DNA from: Streptomyces populi
Lineage (GTDB): Bacteria > Actinomycetota > Actinomycetes > Streptomycetales > Streptomycetaceae
NCBI RefSeq assembly: GCF_002911015.1
Contig: NZ_KZ626904.1
Location: forward strand, 1-47,249
Direction: 5' to 3'
DNA: 47,249 bases
The stretch's first letter is position 1. The number at the start of each line of letters is the position of its first letter. A model generated the notes under the pieces. That model was not told where the DNA came from. It did not search any database and saw only the letters and a list, made by a program, of their open reading frames with translations. Positions 31,417-39,508 of this stretch are shown one piece after another. A program made the position numbers and the translations under genes.

Positions 31417-32754
31417 GTGAGCCAGTACGTCAGCAGGCTCGGGCGCCGCTCTCCGGCGGCATCCTCGCGGCTCAGGCTGCACCGCAGGCCCCGCCGCGTT
31501 GCGATGCTCTCCGTGCACACCTCGCCCCTGCACCAGCCCGGCACGGGCGACGCGGGCGGCATGAACGTGTACATCGTCGAACTCGCCCAGCGGCTCGCCG
31601 CGATCAACATCGAGGTCGAGATCTTCACGCGGGCCACGACCGGGGCACTCCCGCCGGCCGTCGAGCTGGCTCCGGGCGTCCTGGTCCGGCACGTCGACGC
31701 GGGCCCCTACGAGGGCCTCGCCAAGGAAGACCTCCCCGCCCAGCTGTGCGCGTTCACCCACGGCGTCATGCAGGCCTGGGCCGGTCACCGCCCCGGCTAC
31801 TACGACCTCGTGCACTCGCACTACTGGCTCTCCGGCCACGTCGGCTGGCTGGCCGCCGAGCGCTGGGGAGCGCCCCTGGTGCACGCGATGCACACCATGG
31901 CCAAGGTCAAGAACGCGGCGCTGGCCGAGGGCGACACCCCCGAGCCCGCCGCCCGTGTCATCGGCGAGACCCAGATCGTGCGCGCCGCCGACCGCCTCAT
32001 CGCGAACACCGCGGAGGAGGCCGACGAACTCGTGCGCCACTACGGGGCGGAGGCCGGCAGCGTCGCCGTCGTCCACCCGGGGGTCAACCTCGACCGCTTC
32101 AGGCCCGCCGACGGCCGTGCCGCCGCCCGCGCGCGGCTCGGCCTCCCGCAGGACGCCCTGATCCCCCTCTTCGCGGGCCGCATACAGCCCCTGAAGGCCC
32201 CCGACGTGCTGCTGCGCGCGGTCGCCGTGCTGCTCGACGAGCGGCCCGAGCTGCGCGGCCGGATCGTCGTCCCCGTGGTGGGCGGACCGAGCGGCAGCGG
32301 GCTGGCCAAGCCCGAAGGGCTCCAGAAACTGGCCGCGCGGCTGGGCATCGCCGACGTCGTGCGGTTCCGTCCGCCCGTCGGACAGGACCAGCTCGCGGAC
32401 TGGTTCCGGGCCGCGTCCGTGCTGGTCATGCCCTCGTACAGCGAATCCTTCGGACTGGTCGCCATCGAGGCGCAGGCGGCCGGCACACCGGTGCTCGCGG
32501 CCGAGGTCGGTGGCCTGCCGGTGGCCGTACGCCACCAGGAGACCGGCTTCCTCGTGCACGGTCACCACCCCGCCGACTACGCGCGCGTGCTGCGCGAGTT
32601 CGCCGACGACGAGACGCTCGTGGACCGTATGGGGGCCGCCGCGGCGCGGCACGCGGAACGCTTCGGCTGGGACACCGCGGCGGCGGCCACGGCGGACGTG
32701 TACGCGGCGGCGGCACAGGACCACCGGCGCCGCCTGCGGGCGCACCACGCCTGA
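31417..32754 (+). CDS. mshA: D-inositol-3-phosphate glycosyltransferase (mycothiol synthesis)
   Basis: 445 residues from GTG 31417, with AAGGAGGA 8 bases upstream. GT4 fold: RVAMLSVHTSPLHQPGTGDAGG and MNVYIVELAQRLA in the first domain, IPLFAGRIQPLKAPDVLLRA and MPSYSESFGLVAIEAQAAGTPV in the second, with the E-x7-E retaining motif (ESFGLVAIE). MshA joins N-acetylglucosamine from UDP-GlcNAc to inositol-3-phosphate, the first step of mycothiol synthesis. Confidence 0.95.
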   Translation: MSQYVSRLGRRSPAASSRLRLHRRPRRVAMLSVHTSPLHQPGTGDAGGMNVYIVELAQRLAAINIEVEIFTRATTGALPPAVELAPGVLVRHVDAGPYEGLAKEDLPAQLCAFTHGVMQAWAGHRPGYYDLVHSHYWLSGHVGWLAAERWGAPLVHAMHTMAKVKNAALAEGDTPEPAARVIGETQIVRAADRLIANTAEEADELVRHYGAEAGSVAVVHPGVNLDRFRPADGRAAARARLGLPQDALIPLFAGRIQPLKAPDVLLRAVAVLLDERPELRGRIVVPVVGGPSGSGLAKPEGLQKLAARLGIADVVRFRPPVGQDQLADWFRAASVLVMPSYSESFGLVAIEAQAAGTPVLAAEVGGLPVAVRHQETGFLVHGHHPADYARVLREFADDETLVDRMGAAAARHAERFGWDTAAAATADVYAAAAQDHRRRLRAHHA

Positions 32755-32815
32755 CGCCGGTCTCCCGCGTCCGACCGCGCGCCGCGTCCCGGGGCGGGTC
32801 GCGTACGCTCGGCCC

Positions 32816-33307
32816 ATGGCTGACGCAGCGTCGATCATCGAGCGGGTCCTCACCGAGGCCGAGCTGGAGTGGGAGAGTCCCGGGACGGGCTCGTACGTCG
32901 TGAAACTGCCCGGCACCCGCAAGCTCTCGACGACGGTCTCGCTGATCGTCGGCAAGCACTCGCTGTCGCTGAACGCGTTCGTGATCCGCCACCCCGACGA
33001 GAACCACGAAGCGGTCCACCGCTGGCTCCTGGAGCGCAACCTCAAGCTCTACGGGGTCGCCTACGCGGTCGACCCCCTCGGAGACGTCTATCTGACCGGC
33101 AAGCTGCCGCTGGCCGCCGTCACCCCGGAGGAGGTGGACCGCATCCTCGGGTCCGTCCTCGAAGCCGCCGACGGTGCCTTCAACACCCTCCTGGAACTCG
33201 GTTTCGCCTCGGCGATCCGCAAGGAGTACGCCTGGCGGGTGTCCCGCGGGGAGTCGACGCGCAACCTGGACGCGTTCGCGAACCTGACCCGGCGCCCCAC
33301 CACCTGA
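32816..33307 (+). CDS. YbjN-domain protein
   Basis: 163 residues, leaderless ATG 32816 with TACGCT 6 bases upstream. The YbjN fold (class I chaperone-like): VKLPGTRKLSTTVSLIVGKHSLSLNAFVIRHPDENHEAVHRWLLERN and LYGVAYAVDPLGDVYLTGKLPL. It is the conserved neighbour of mshA in streptomycetes; function unknown, possibly protein folding or surface-related. Confidence 0.88.
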   Translation: MADAASIIERVLTEAELEWESPGTGSYVVKLPGTRKLSTTVSLIVGKHSLSLNAFVIRHPDENHEAVHRWLLERNLKLYGVAYAVDPLGDVYLTGKLPLAAVTPEEVDRILGSVLEAADGAFNTLLELGFASAIRKEYAWRVSRGESTRNLDAFANLTRRPTT

Positions 33308-33337
33308 CCCCCGCGTCCCGGGCGACCGCTCCCCGGC

Positions 33338-34129
33338 TCACGGGCGTGCGTAGCGTCCCGGGGTCACCCCCACCAACCGGCGGAAATGCCGGGTGAGATG
33401 GGACTGGTCGTGGAAGCCGGTCAGGGCGGCCACCTCACCCGGCGGGCGTCCGTCGAGGAGCAGACGGCGGGCGCGGTCCACCCGGCGGGACGTCAGGTAC
33501 TGGTGCGGGGCGATGCCGAACGCGCCGCTGAACGCCCGGACCAGGTGCGCGGGATGGGCGTGCACGAGCCGGGCGGCCTCCTCCAGGGAGATCCCCTCCA
33601 CGACCCGTTCGTCGAGGAGTTCGCGCAGCCGGCGGGCGAGCGGCCGGTCGGCGTGCCGGGCCTGAGGGGCCGTCCCGGGGCGGAGCAGTCCGCGCACCCG
33701 GTCCGCGATCAGCGTCAGCCTGCTGTCGGCCTCCAGCTCGTCCCCGGGGTGGGCGAGCGCCGTGTGCAGCCGGGCGACCCGGCGCCGCAGTACGGGATCC
33801 GCCAGAGCGGGCCCGTCCACCGCGGGTCCGATGAGGTCGTCGGCCAGACGTGAGCCGTCGAGGTAGAGGACCCGCTTGCGGAAACCGTGCTCGGTGGCGG
33901 GAGCGCCGTTGTGGGGGATGTGCGGCGGCAGCAGCGTCACCGTGTCGCGCGGGGTGCCGTGCTCGTGCCGGTCGAGGTCGTAGCGGACGGCGCCGTCGTC
34001 GACGATCAGCAGGGTCCAGGCCTCGTGCACGTGCATCGGGTACGCGTACCCGGTGTAGTGCGCGTGGAAGACCTCGACGACGCCGGGGACACCCGGGCGC
34101 CACGCGGACGTCTCACGTTGAGGGGGCAC
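33338..34129 (-). CDS. AraC-family transcriptional regulator
   Basis: 263 residues when started at GTG 34129, 6 bases after TACGTT (leaderless). An ATG at 34180 would overlap the divergent gene by its start codon. N-terminal cupin-like arm (HAHYTGYAYPMHVHEAWTLLIVDDGAVRYDLDRHEHG, with HVH) and C-terminal double HTH (GISLEEAARLVHAHPAHLVRAFSGAF, PGEVAALTGFHDQSHLTRHFRRLVGVTPGRY). Possibly controls the divergent DUF2000 gene. Confidence 0.9.
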   Translation of the reverse strand: MPPQRETSAWRPGVPGVVEVFHAHYTGYAYPMHVHEAWTLLIVDDGAVRYDLDRHEHGTPRDTVTLLPPHIPHNGAPATEHGFRKRVLYLDGSRLADDLIGPAVDGPALADPVLRRRVARLHTALAHPGDELEADSRLTLIADRVRGLLRPGTAPQARHADRPLARRLRELLDERVVEGISLEEAARLVHAHPAHLVRAFSGAFGIAPHQYLTSRRVDRARRLLLDGRPPGEVAALTGFHDQSHLTRHFRRLVGVTPGRYARP

Positions 34130-34178
34130 GCAAAGAACGTACAAGACGACGGCGTGCGCCGGTCGGCAGTCTCGATGC

Positions 34179-34697
34179 ATGAGCAGCGAGAACGAGACGA
34201 GCCCTGTCGGCGTCGACGTGAGGGGCGGAACGAGTGGGCCCGTGCCCGGTGCGGTGGGTGGCGCGAGCCTTCCGGAGGCCGCACCCGTCCGCTTCGACAC
34301 CAAGATCACCGTCGTCCTGCGCGACGACCTGGAACCCTGGCAGCGGCTCAATGTGACCGCCTTCCTCGTCAGCGGCCTGGGGACGACCGTCCCCGAGGTG
34401 GTCGGGGAGCCGTACGAGGACGCCGACGGGATCTCCTACCTGCCGATGTTCCGGCAGCCGGTCCTGGTCCTGGAGGCCTCGAAGGAGACCCTGACCGCCG
34501 CCCACGGCCGCGCGCTGTCCCGGGCGCTGCCGCGGGCGGTCTTCACCTCGGACCTCTTCGCCACGGGGAACGACCGGGACAACCGCGCGGCCGTACGGGC
34601 CGTGCCGACCGGAGAACTGGACCTGGTGGGACTCGCGGTGCACGGGCCGCGGAACGCGGTGGACAAGGTGGTGAAGGGGGCGCGGATGCATCCGTGA
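34179..34697 (+). CDS. DUF2000 family protein
   Basis: 172 residues from ATG 34179. DUF2000 (peptidyl-tRNA hydrolase 2-like fold): FDTKITVVLRDDLEPWQRLNVTAFLVSG, YLPMFRQPVLVLEAS and AVPTGELDLVGLAVHG. The first 35 residues are a Gly/Pro-rich variable extension. Regulated likely by the AraC-family neighbour, whose start region it abuts. Biochemical role not known. Confidence 0.85.
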   Translation: MSSENETSPVGVDVRGGTSGPVPGAVGGASLPEAAPVRFDTKITVVLRDDLEPWQRLNVTAFLVSGLGTTVPEVVGEPYEDADGISYLPMFRQPVLVLEASKETLTAAHGRALSRALPRAVFTSDLFATGNDRDNRAAVRAVPTGELDLVGLAVHGPRNAVDKVVKGARMHP

Positions 34698-34879
34698 GGC
34701 CGCCCTCCGGGCCGTCGGCGAGGGGCTCTCGTGGTCCGGGGTCTCGGGCGCCGACGCTTCCGGCGGGCTCCCCGGGCTCGGGCGTCCGGGCCGGGCTCCC
34801 CGGGCCGGGGACCCTCGGCCCGGGGAGCCCGCCGGCCCGGGCCGGCGGCCCGGGGCACTGGGCCGGAGGACCGTTCGGG

Positions 34880-34943
34880 CCCGGACCCGTCAGGTCTGAG
34901 CCCTGTCAGGTCTGAGCCCCGTTAGGTCTGAGCCCCGTCAGGC
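34880..34943. repeat. 15-bp tandem repeat near the MFS gene 3' end
   Basis: The unit GTCAGGTCTGAGCCC recurs about three and a half times, with one copy reading GTTAGG; it is preceded by a strongly self-complementary GGGCTCCCCGGG tract (34760-34860). This is likely a terminator zone between convergent genes. Confidence 0.6.
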
Positions 34944-36245
34944 CCGGGTGACCTCGGCGCGGGGTGCTCCGGCGGGCGTGTCGGTGGCGGCGGGCCCGGC
35001 ACCGGAGCCGGAGTCGACCGCTCCCTGCGAGGACTCCCGTACCGATTCCTCTGCCGGGAGCCCCCGCATGAGCAGCGCGTACCCGAGCCCCGCCGCCGTG
35101 CCGACCACCGCGCACAGCCCCCAGAGCCAGGCCGCGCCGAAGCGGTCGATGACGACGCCGGACATCACCGGGGCGACGAGCGAGGCGAGGGCCCAGGAGA
35201 GGGTGTACATGCCCTGGTAGCGGCCGCGCCCGTGGACGGGGGAGAGGCGGACGACGAGACCGGTCTGCGTCGGGGCGTTGACGATCTCGGCGAGGGTCCA
35301 CACGCAGACGGTGAGCGTGAAGGCCCCGACCGACCCGGCGAAGGCGGTGAGCCCGAACCCGTACCCGGCGAGCAGCGACGAGATCACGAGCAGCGACTTG
35401 GGGTCCCGGTGCTCGATGAAACGGCCGACGGGGATCTGGAGCGCGACGATCATGAAGCCGTTGACGGCGATCGCCGTGCCGTAGTCGGCCGGGGTGAAGC
35501 CGGCCCCGCCCATGGCGACCGGCAGTCCCACGGAGCCCTGCTGGAAGACGAGGGCGACGAGGAACGACAGCCCGACCACGCTCATGAACCGCCCGTCGCG
35601 CAGCACGGTCCCGAGCCCGACCGCGGCCTCCGCCTCCTTGGCGGCCCGCACCGGCTTGGACTCCGGGAGCTTTGCGAAGACGACGAGCGCGCAGGCGAGG
35701 GTCATGCCGGCCTCGATGAGGAAGCCCGCCAGGTAGCTGAACTCGGCGATGAAACCGGCGCCCATCGAGGAGAGGGCGAAACCGAGGTTGATGGCCCAGT
35801 AGTTGAGGGAGAAGGCGCGGACCCGGTCCTCGGGCCGGACGATGTCGGCCATCATGGCCTGCACGGCGGGCCGGGAGGCGTTGCTGGCCATGCCGACCAG
35901 GAAGGCGACCGCGGCGATGGCCACCGGGTCGTGCATGAAGCCGAGCAGCGCGACCGAGCCGGCGGTCGACACCTGCGCGACGAGCAGCGTGGGGCGCCGC
36001 CCGAACCGGTCGGTCATGACACCCGCGACGAGCGAGGAGATGACACCGCCGAGGCCGTGCAGCGACGCGACCAGACCCGCGTAGGAGGCGGAGTAGCCGC
36101 GGTCGAGGGTCAGGTACAGGGCCATGAAGGTGGCGACGAAGGCCCCGAGCCGGTTGACGAGGGTGCTGGTCCACAGCCACCAGAACTCGCGGGGGAGCCC
36201 GGAGACGGTCTCCCGGACGGCACGTCTCATGACGGCGGCTGGCAT
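34938..36245 (-). CDS. Major facilitator superfamily transporter
   Basis: 435 residues from ATG 36245, with GTGGGGGAT upstream. Twelve TM helices; MFS loop 2-3 motif GVMTDRFGRRPTLLVAQ is intact, as is the second-half counterpart VGRFIEHRDPKS. Layout and the NRLGAFVATFMALYLTLDRGYSAS start resemble MdtH/YfcJ-like drug or sugar exporters. Substrate unknown. The C-terminal 40 residues are Ser/Gly/Ala-rich and cytoplasmic. Confidence 0.9.
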   Translation of the reverse strand: MPAAVMRRAVRETVSGLPREFWWLWTSTLVNRLGAFVATFMALYLTLDRGYSASYAGLVASLHGLGGVISSLVAGVMTDRFGRRPTLLVAQVSTAGSVALLGFMHDPVAIAAVAFLVGMASNASRPAVQAMMADIVRPEDRVRAFSLNYWAINLGFALSSMGAGFIAEFSYLAGFLIEAGMTLACALVVFAKLPESKPVRAAKEAEAAVGLGTVLRDGRFMSVVGLSFLVALVFQQGSVGLPVAMGGAGFTPADYGTAIAVNGFMIVALQIPVGRFIEHRDPKSLLVISSLLAGYGFGLTAFAGSVGAFTLTVCVWTLAEIVNAPTQTGLVVRLSPVHGRGRYQGMYTLSWALASLVAPVMSGVVIDRFGAAWLWGLCAVVGTAAGLGYALLMRGLPAEESVRESSQGAVDSGSGAGPAATDTPAGAPRAEVTRA

Positions 36246-36427
36246 GGATCCCCCACAGATGTAAGCGGCTCGAGCGGTGAGCACAACTTACGAGCTGGCC
36301 TCGTCCGAGAGCCACTCGATTAACAGATGCCGTCAACTGAACGGCGCCGGAGCGGGCGGGGGACGGCTGTACGGGGGCTCCGGTGTCCGACTGATGGCCG
36401 GAGGAGCGAGCGGTCGAGGGGTTCGAT

Positions 36428-36433
36428 TACGCT
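36428..36433 (+). promoter_or_regulatory. -10 box (TACGCT) of gpmA
   Basis: TACGCT lies 7 bases before ATG 36441 with no RBS, consistent with a leaderless gpmA mRNA. Confidence 0.5.
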
Positions 36434-36440
36434 CGGAGCC

Positions 36441-37202
36441 ATGGCCGACGCACCGTACAAGCTGATCCTCCTCCGCCACGGCGAGAGCGAATGGAACGCG
36501 AAGAACCTGTTCACCGGATGGGTGGACGTCAACCTCAACGAGAAGGGCGAGAAGGAGGCAGTCCGCGGCGGTGAGCTGCTGAAGGACGCCGGCCTGCTGC
36601 CCGACGTCGTCCACACCTCGCTCCAGAAGCGCGCGATCCGCACCGCGCAGCTGGCGCTGGAGGCCGCGGACCGCCACTGGATCCCGGTCCACCGCAGCTG
36701 GCGCCTGAACGAGCGTCACTACGGCGCCCTCCAGGGCAAGGACAAGGCCCAGACGCTCGCCGAGTTCGGCGAGGAGCAGTTCATGCTGTGGCGCCGCTCG
36801 TACGACACCCCGCCGCCGGCGCTCGACCGCGACGCCGAGTACTCCCAGTTCGACGACGCGCGCTACGCGGCGCTGCCGCCGGAGCTGCGCCCGCAGACGG
36901 AGTGCCTCAAGGACGTCGTCGTCCGCATGCTCCCGTACTGGTTCGACGGCATCGTCCCGGACCTGCTGACCGGCCGTACGGTCCTGGTCGCGGCCCACGG
37001 CAACTCGCTGCGCGCCCTGGTCAAGCACCTCGACGGCATCTCCGACGCCGACATCGCGGGCCTGAACATCCCCACCGGCATCCCGCTCTCCTACGAACTG
37101 GACGCCGACTTCAAGCCCCTCAACCCGGGCGGCACCTACCTCGACCCGGAGGCGGCCGCGGCCGCGATCGAGGCGGTCAAGAACCAGGGCAAGAAGAAGT
37201 AA
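36441..37202 (+). CDS. gpmA: 2,3-bisphosphoglycerate-dependent phosphoglycerate mutase
   Basis: 253 residues, leaderless ATG 36441. Histidine-phosphatase signature ILLRHGESEWNAKNLFTGWVDVNL with catalytic His in RHGE, the second His in LVAAHGNSLRALVKHL, and the NERHYGALQGKDKA and RRSYDTPPP motifs. It interconverts 3- and 2-phosphoglycerate in glycolysis. The gene is the last clear core gene before the integrated element. Confidence 0.97.
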   Translation: MADAPYKLILLRHGESEWNAKNLFTGWVDVNLNEKGEKEAVRGGELLKDAGLLPDVVHTSLQKRAIRTAQLALEAADRHWIPVHRSWRLNERHYGALQGKDKAQTLAEFGEEQFMLWRRSYDTPPPALDRDAEYSQFDDARYAALPPELRPQTECLKDVVVRMLPYWFDGIVPDLLTGRTVLVAAHGNSLRALVKHLDGISDADIAGLNIPTGIPLSYELDADFKPLNPGGTYLDPEAAAAAIEAVKNQGKKK

Positions 37203-37212
37203 GCCCGACTGA

Positions 37213-37256
37213 AGAAGCCCCCTACCTGCTGTTTTGTTGGCAGGAGGGGGCTCTTC
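37213..37256 (+). terminator. Terminator of gpmA
   Basis: AAGCCCCCT-ACCTGC and GCAGG-AGGGGGCT form a long imperfect stem, followed by CTTCTGT, 11 bases after the stop. Confidence 0.85.
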
Positions 37257-37288
37257 TGTGCCCGTGGGCCGTGCACGGGCCGTCGCAG

Positions 37289-37477
37289 TCAGATGCGGTG
37301 GAGCCTCACTCGAACTGACACCAGGAAGGCCAACGGGAGGGCGGCGGCGGGTTCCGCGCCGACCCGCACGGCAAGGGCCGCGCCACCGAGGCCGATGAGG
37401 CCCAGAGGCAGCTCGCGGGGGATGAGGTCGATACGCAGGCCGCGTCGTGGCACCATGGGATCCTTCGAGGGATGCAT
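37289..37477 (-). CDS. Small hydrophobic protein, unknown
   Basis: 62 residues from ATG 37477 with AGGAGA 6 bases upstream: MHPSKDPMVPRRGLRIDLIP then two hydrophobic stretches (PLGLIGLGGAALAV and AAALPLAFLVSV). It is not similar to anything that I recognise. The good RBS is the main support; it may belong to the chromosome or to the flank of the element. Confidence 0.5.
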   Translation of the reverse strand: MHPSKDPMVPRRGLRIDLIPRELPLGLIGLGGAALAVRVGAEPAAALPLAFLVSVRVRLHRI

Positions 37478-37520
37478 TACTTCTCCTATCGCACTGGTGA
37501 ATAAGCATGCCGACGGAGGC

Positions 37521-37552
37521 GAGGGGCCGCTCATGCCTGTGAGCGGCCCCTC
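37521..37552 (+). terminator. Perfect 13-bp hairpin terminator
   Basis: GAGGGGCCGCTCA-N6-TGAGCGGCCCCTC followed by TTGTTCT. No plus-strand gene precedes it within 250 bases, so it either stops read-through or ends an unseen short RNA. Confidence 0.75.
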
Positions 37553-37634
37553 TTGTTCTCTCGGCGGCTTAACGGACTTTAGCGGTCTAATGCGAGACCC
37601 CACAAACCCGCAGCTAAAAGCCTCGGTGTCGTCG

Positions 37635-37727
37635 TATCATTCCGTTCTTGCAGCGCCGAGGGGGCGCGGTGGGTAGCTCCTCCGATGCCCAGGATCAAGG
37701 CCACCTACGAAGAATCGTAGGTGGCCT
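37635..37727 (+). ncRNA. Candidate small RNA (promoter plus terminator, no ORF)
   Basis: TATCAT at 37635-37640 is a good -10; transcription from about 37647 would pass a GCGCC/GGCGC hairpin (37653-37667) and an unpaired GTAGCTCCTCCGATG and end at the perfect hairpin AGGCCACCTACGA-AGAA-TCGTAGGTGGCCT (37698-37727). That gives an RNA of about 80 nt. No tRNA or tmRNA shape was found. Prediction only. Confidence 0.3.
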
Positions 37728-37811
37728 CTATGGGGCGAGAGTGAGTGCTGTCATGCCAGCCTGACCTGGCAGTCCGGGTCCTCAGGCGGCCAGACGGCGG
37801 GTCCGTAAGGG

Positions 37812-37998
37812 TCAAATGCTAGCTTCGCAATGTTGGAAGCGGCGGAGCATTCGCGTGTGGTGATTTCAAATGCTAGCTTCGCAATGTTGGAAGCGGCGGA
37901 GCATTCCCGTGTGGTGATTTCAAATGCTAGCTTCGCAATGTTGGAAGCGGCGGAGCATTCACGTGTGGTGATTTCGAATGTTAGCTCGGGTAATGCTG
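37812..37998. repeat. Three 54-bp direct repeats plus a degenerate fourth, next to int
   Basis: Copies start at 37812, 37866 and 37920 and differ at one base only (position 42: G, C, A). A decayed partial copy begins at 37974. Each can fold as AATGCT-A-GCTTC-N9-GAAGC-N5-AGCATT. Reading frames are open through the repeat on both strands (an 18-residue unit on each); neither has a convincing start. Confidence 0.92.
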
Positions 37999-38051
37999 TG
38001 GAGACCTCATTGTCGTACTGGGCGGCGGACGTAACGCTCGGTGTGCCTTCC

Positions 38052-39272
38052 TCAGGCGAACACGGCAGCAATCGCCTTCCGGGTACGTTCCTGGCTAGAC
38101 GGCATGAGGTGCGCGTACACGCGGAGTGTCAGCCCCGGGTCTGAGTGCCCCAGGTACTCGGCCAGGGCCTTGATGTTCTCCCCGGCGTCTAGGAGCACCG
38201 ACGCGTAGAAGTGCCGGAGTGCGTGCATGCCGTTCTCGCGGGACTCGGCGTGCGGCTGGCCGCGTTCGGGGGCTGGGATCACCCCGGCGCCGGCCAGCGC
38301 CCGCTTCCACGCCTCCTCGTTGAGCGACGTGCGCCAGACATGGCCCCCGCGCGGTCCAGTGAAGATCAGCAGCTTCGTCACCGGGGGACCGTCCGCTACC
38401 TTCCACGGCAACGTGATCTCGACCGGAGGGAACTCCTTCATGTGCGCCCGGAGGGCGTCAGCGACCGGCCCGGGAAGCGGGACGTCCCGAAGCTTGCCGC
38501 CCTTCGGCGGTGCGAACACAGCCTTGCTGCGGCTCAGCTTGAGCTGCTGGACCACGTGAAGCATGCCCGCCTCGAAGTCGATCGCGTCGACGGCGACACC
38601 GAGGATCTCGCCCTGGCGCAGCCCGCAGCCACCGCCCAGATCGACCATCGCCCGGAACCGCTCAGGCATGGCGGCGCGAACGGCGAAGACCCGTTCCGGC
38701 GTCCACGGCTTGACGCGCTTGGTGTCGACAACCGGCGGCCGGACCGAGCGAGCCGCACACGGATTGCGGGGGAGGTGCCCGTCATCCACGGCCGCGCTCA
38801 ACGCAGCGCGCACATTGGAGTAGATCGTCCGGGCGTACGAACCCCGGACACCGTTCTTCTGAAGCTGCCGCACCCAGTCGCGGATGTGGGCGGGTTGAAA
38901 GGACCCGAGGGGGCGCGTACCCAGATACGGGAAGGCGTGGAGTCGAAGCTGCGACTCCATCGAGGCCTGCGTGTTCGGGTCAGCGCCCTGGGCCTCCACC
39001 CAGCGTTCGGCGTACTGCTGGAAGGTGATCCGGGCCGCGCGAGGATCGATGTACTGCCCGCGCGCCATGTCCGCCTCGATGTGGGCGAGCCACTGATCGG
39101 CAAGCCTCTTCTGCCGGTCGGGAAAGCTCTTGGCCTTCTCCGTACCGTCCGGACCGACGTAGCGCGCCCGGTAGCGAAGCCCAGAGCCGTAACGCTCGCT
39201 CTTGACCTTGCGGACCCTGCCGTCCGGACCCGTCTCGCTCTTGTACCAGCGGTCTTGGATGTGTCCGGCCAT
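38052..39272 (-). CDS. int: Tyrosine-recombinase integrase of the AICE
   Basis: 406 residues. N-terminal Arm-binding part (RYRARYVGPDGTEKAKSFPDRQKRL), SAM-like core-binding domain (80-165) and catalytic domain with Arg219 (GLRQGEILG), Lys in APPKGGKLRDVPL, H350-x-x-R353 (MHALRHFYASVLL), His376 (EYLGHSDP) and the nucleophile Tyr386 (VYAHLM). It catalyses attP x attB recombination. Its ATG overlaps the xis stop by one base. Confidence 0.97.
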   Translation of the reverse strand: MAGHIQDRWYKSETGPDGRVRKVKSERYGSGLRYRARYVGPDGTEKAKSFPDRQKRLADQWLAHIEADMARGQYIDPRAARITFQQYAERWVEAQGADPNTQASMESQLRLHAFPYLGTRPLGSFQPAHIRDWVRQLQKNGVRGSYARTIYSNVRAALSAAVDDGHLPRNPCAARSVRPPVVDTKRVKPWTPERVFAVRAAMPERFRAMVDLGGGCGLRQGEILGVAVDAIDFEAGMLHVVQQLKLSRSKAVFAPPKGGKLRDVPLPGPVADALRAHMKEFPPVEITLPWKVADGPPVTKLLIFTGPRGGHVWRTSLNEEAWKRALAGAGVIPAPERGQPHAESRENGMHALRHFYASVLLDAGENIKALAEYLGHSDPGLTLRVYAHLMPSSQERTRKAIAAVFA

Positions 39273-39508
39273 CAGGCAACAGCCCCTTCCATCAGGGACT
39301 CGACCCAGGCCCGGACGTCATCGGGGTCGTAGCGCAGATGCCGGCCGACCCGGAAGCCGCGGGGACCGGTGCGCTTCCGGCGCCACTGGTAGACCGTTTC
39401 GATCGGCACGCCCAGGAGTTCGGCGACATCCAGAGGCGTGAGGTACCGCCGTGGAAGGGGGCGCGGCTCGTCGGGAGCCCGCGCCACGGTAAGGCGCCGC
39501 TCAGCCAT
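39272..39508 (-). CDS. xis: Excisionase (MerR-like HTH, Xis)
   Basis: 78 residues; RYLTPLDVAELLGVPIETVYQWRRKRTGPRGFRVGRHLRYDPDDVRAW is the winged MerR-like helix-turn-helix of AICE excisionases. It overlaps rep by 8 bases and is followed by int with TGATG coupling, so int, xis and rep are one operon. Needed with Int for excision. Confidence 0.93.
   Translation of the reverse strand: MAERRLTVARAPDEPRPLPRRYLTPLDVAELLGVPIETVYQWRRKRTGPRGFRVGRHLRYDPDDVRAWVESLMEGAVA

Noticed and set aside
28824..31637. Minus-strand ORF of 937 residues over nlpC, the methyltransferase and mshA
   Set aside because: Shadow frame with low-complexity Arg/Gly composition; the real genes have catalytic motifs in other frames.
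37553..37750. tRNA or tmRNA gene as integration target
   Set aside because: No T-loop (GGTTCRA) consensus or acceptor-stem pairing was found in this stretch.
37751..38071. Minus-strand ORF of 106 residues through the repeats, downstream of int
   Set aside because: It would start with TTG inside the last codons of int with a poorly spaced RBS; no family is recognised. Kept only as part of the repeat finding.
37830..38144. Plus-strand ORF through the 54-bp repeats
   Set aside because: It begins with an ATG inside the first repeat without an RBS and runs over the 3' end of int; only the repeats hold it open. Treated as repeat DNA.
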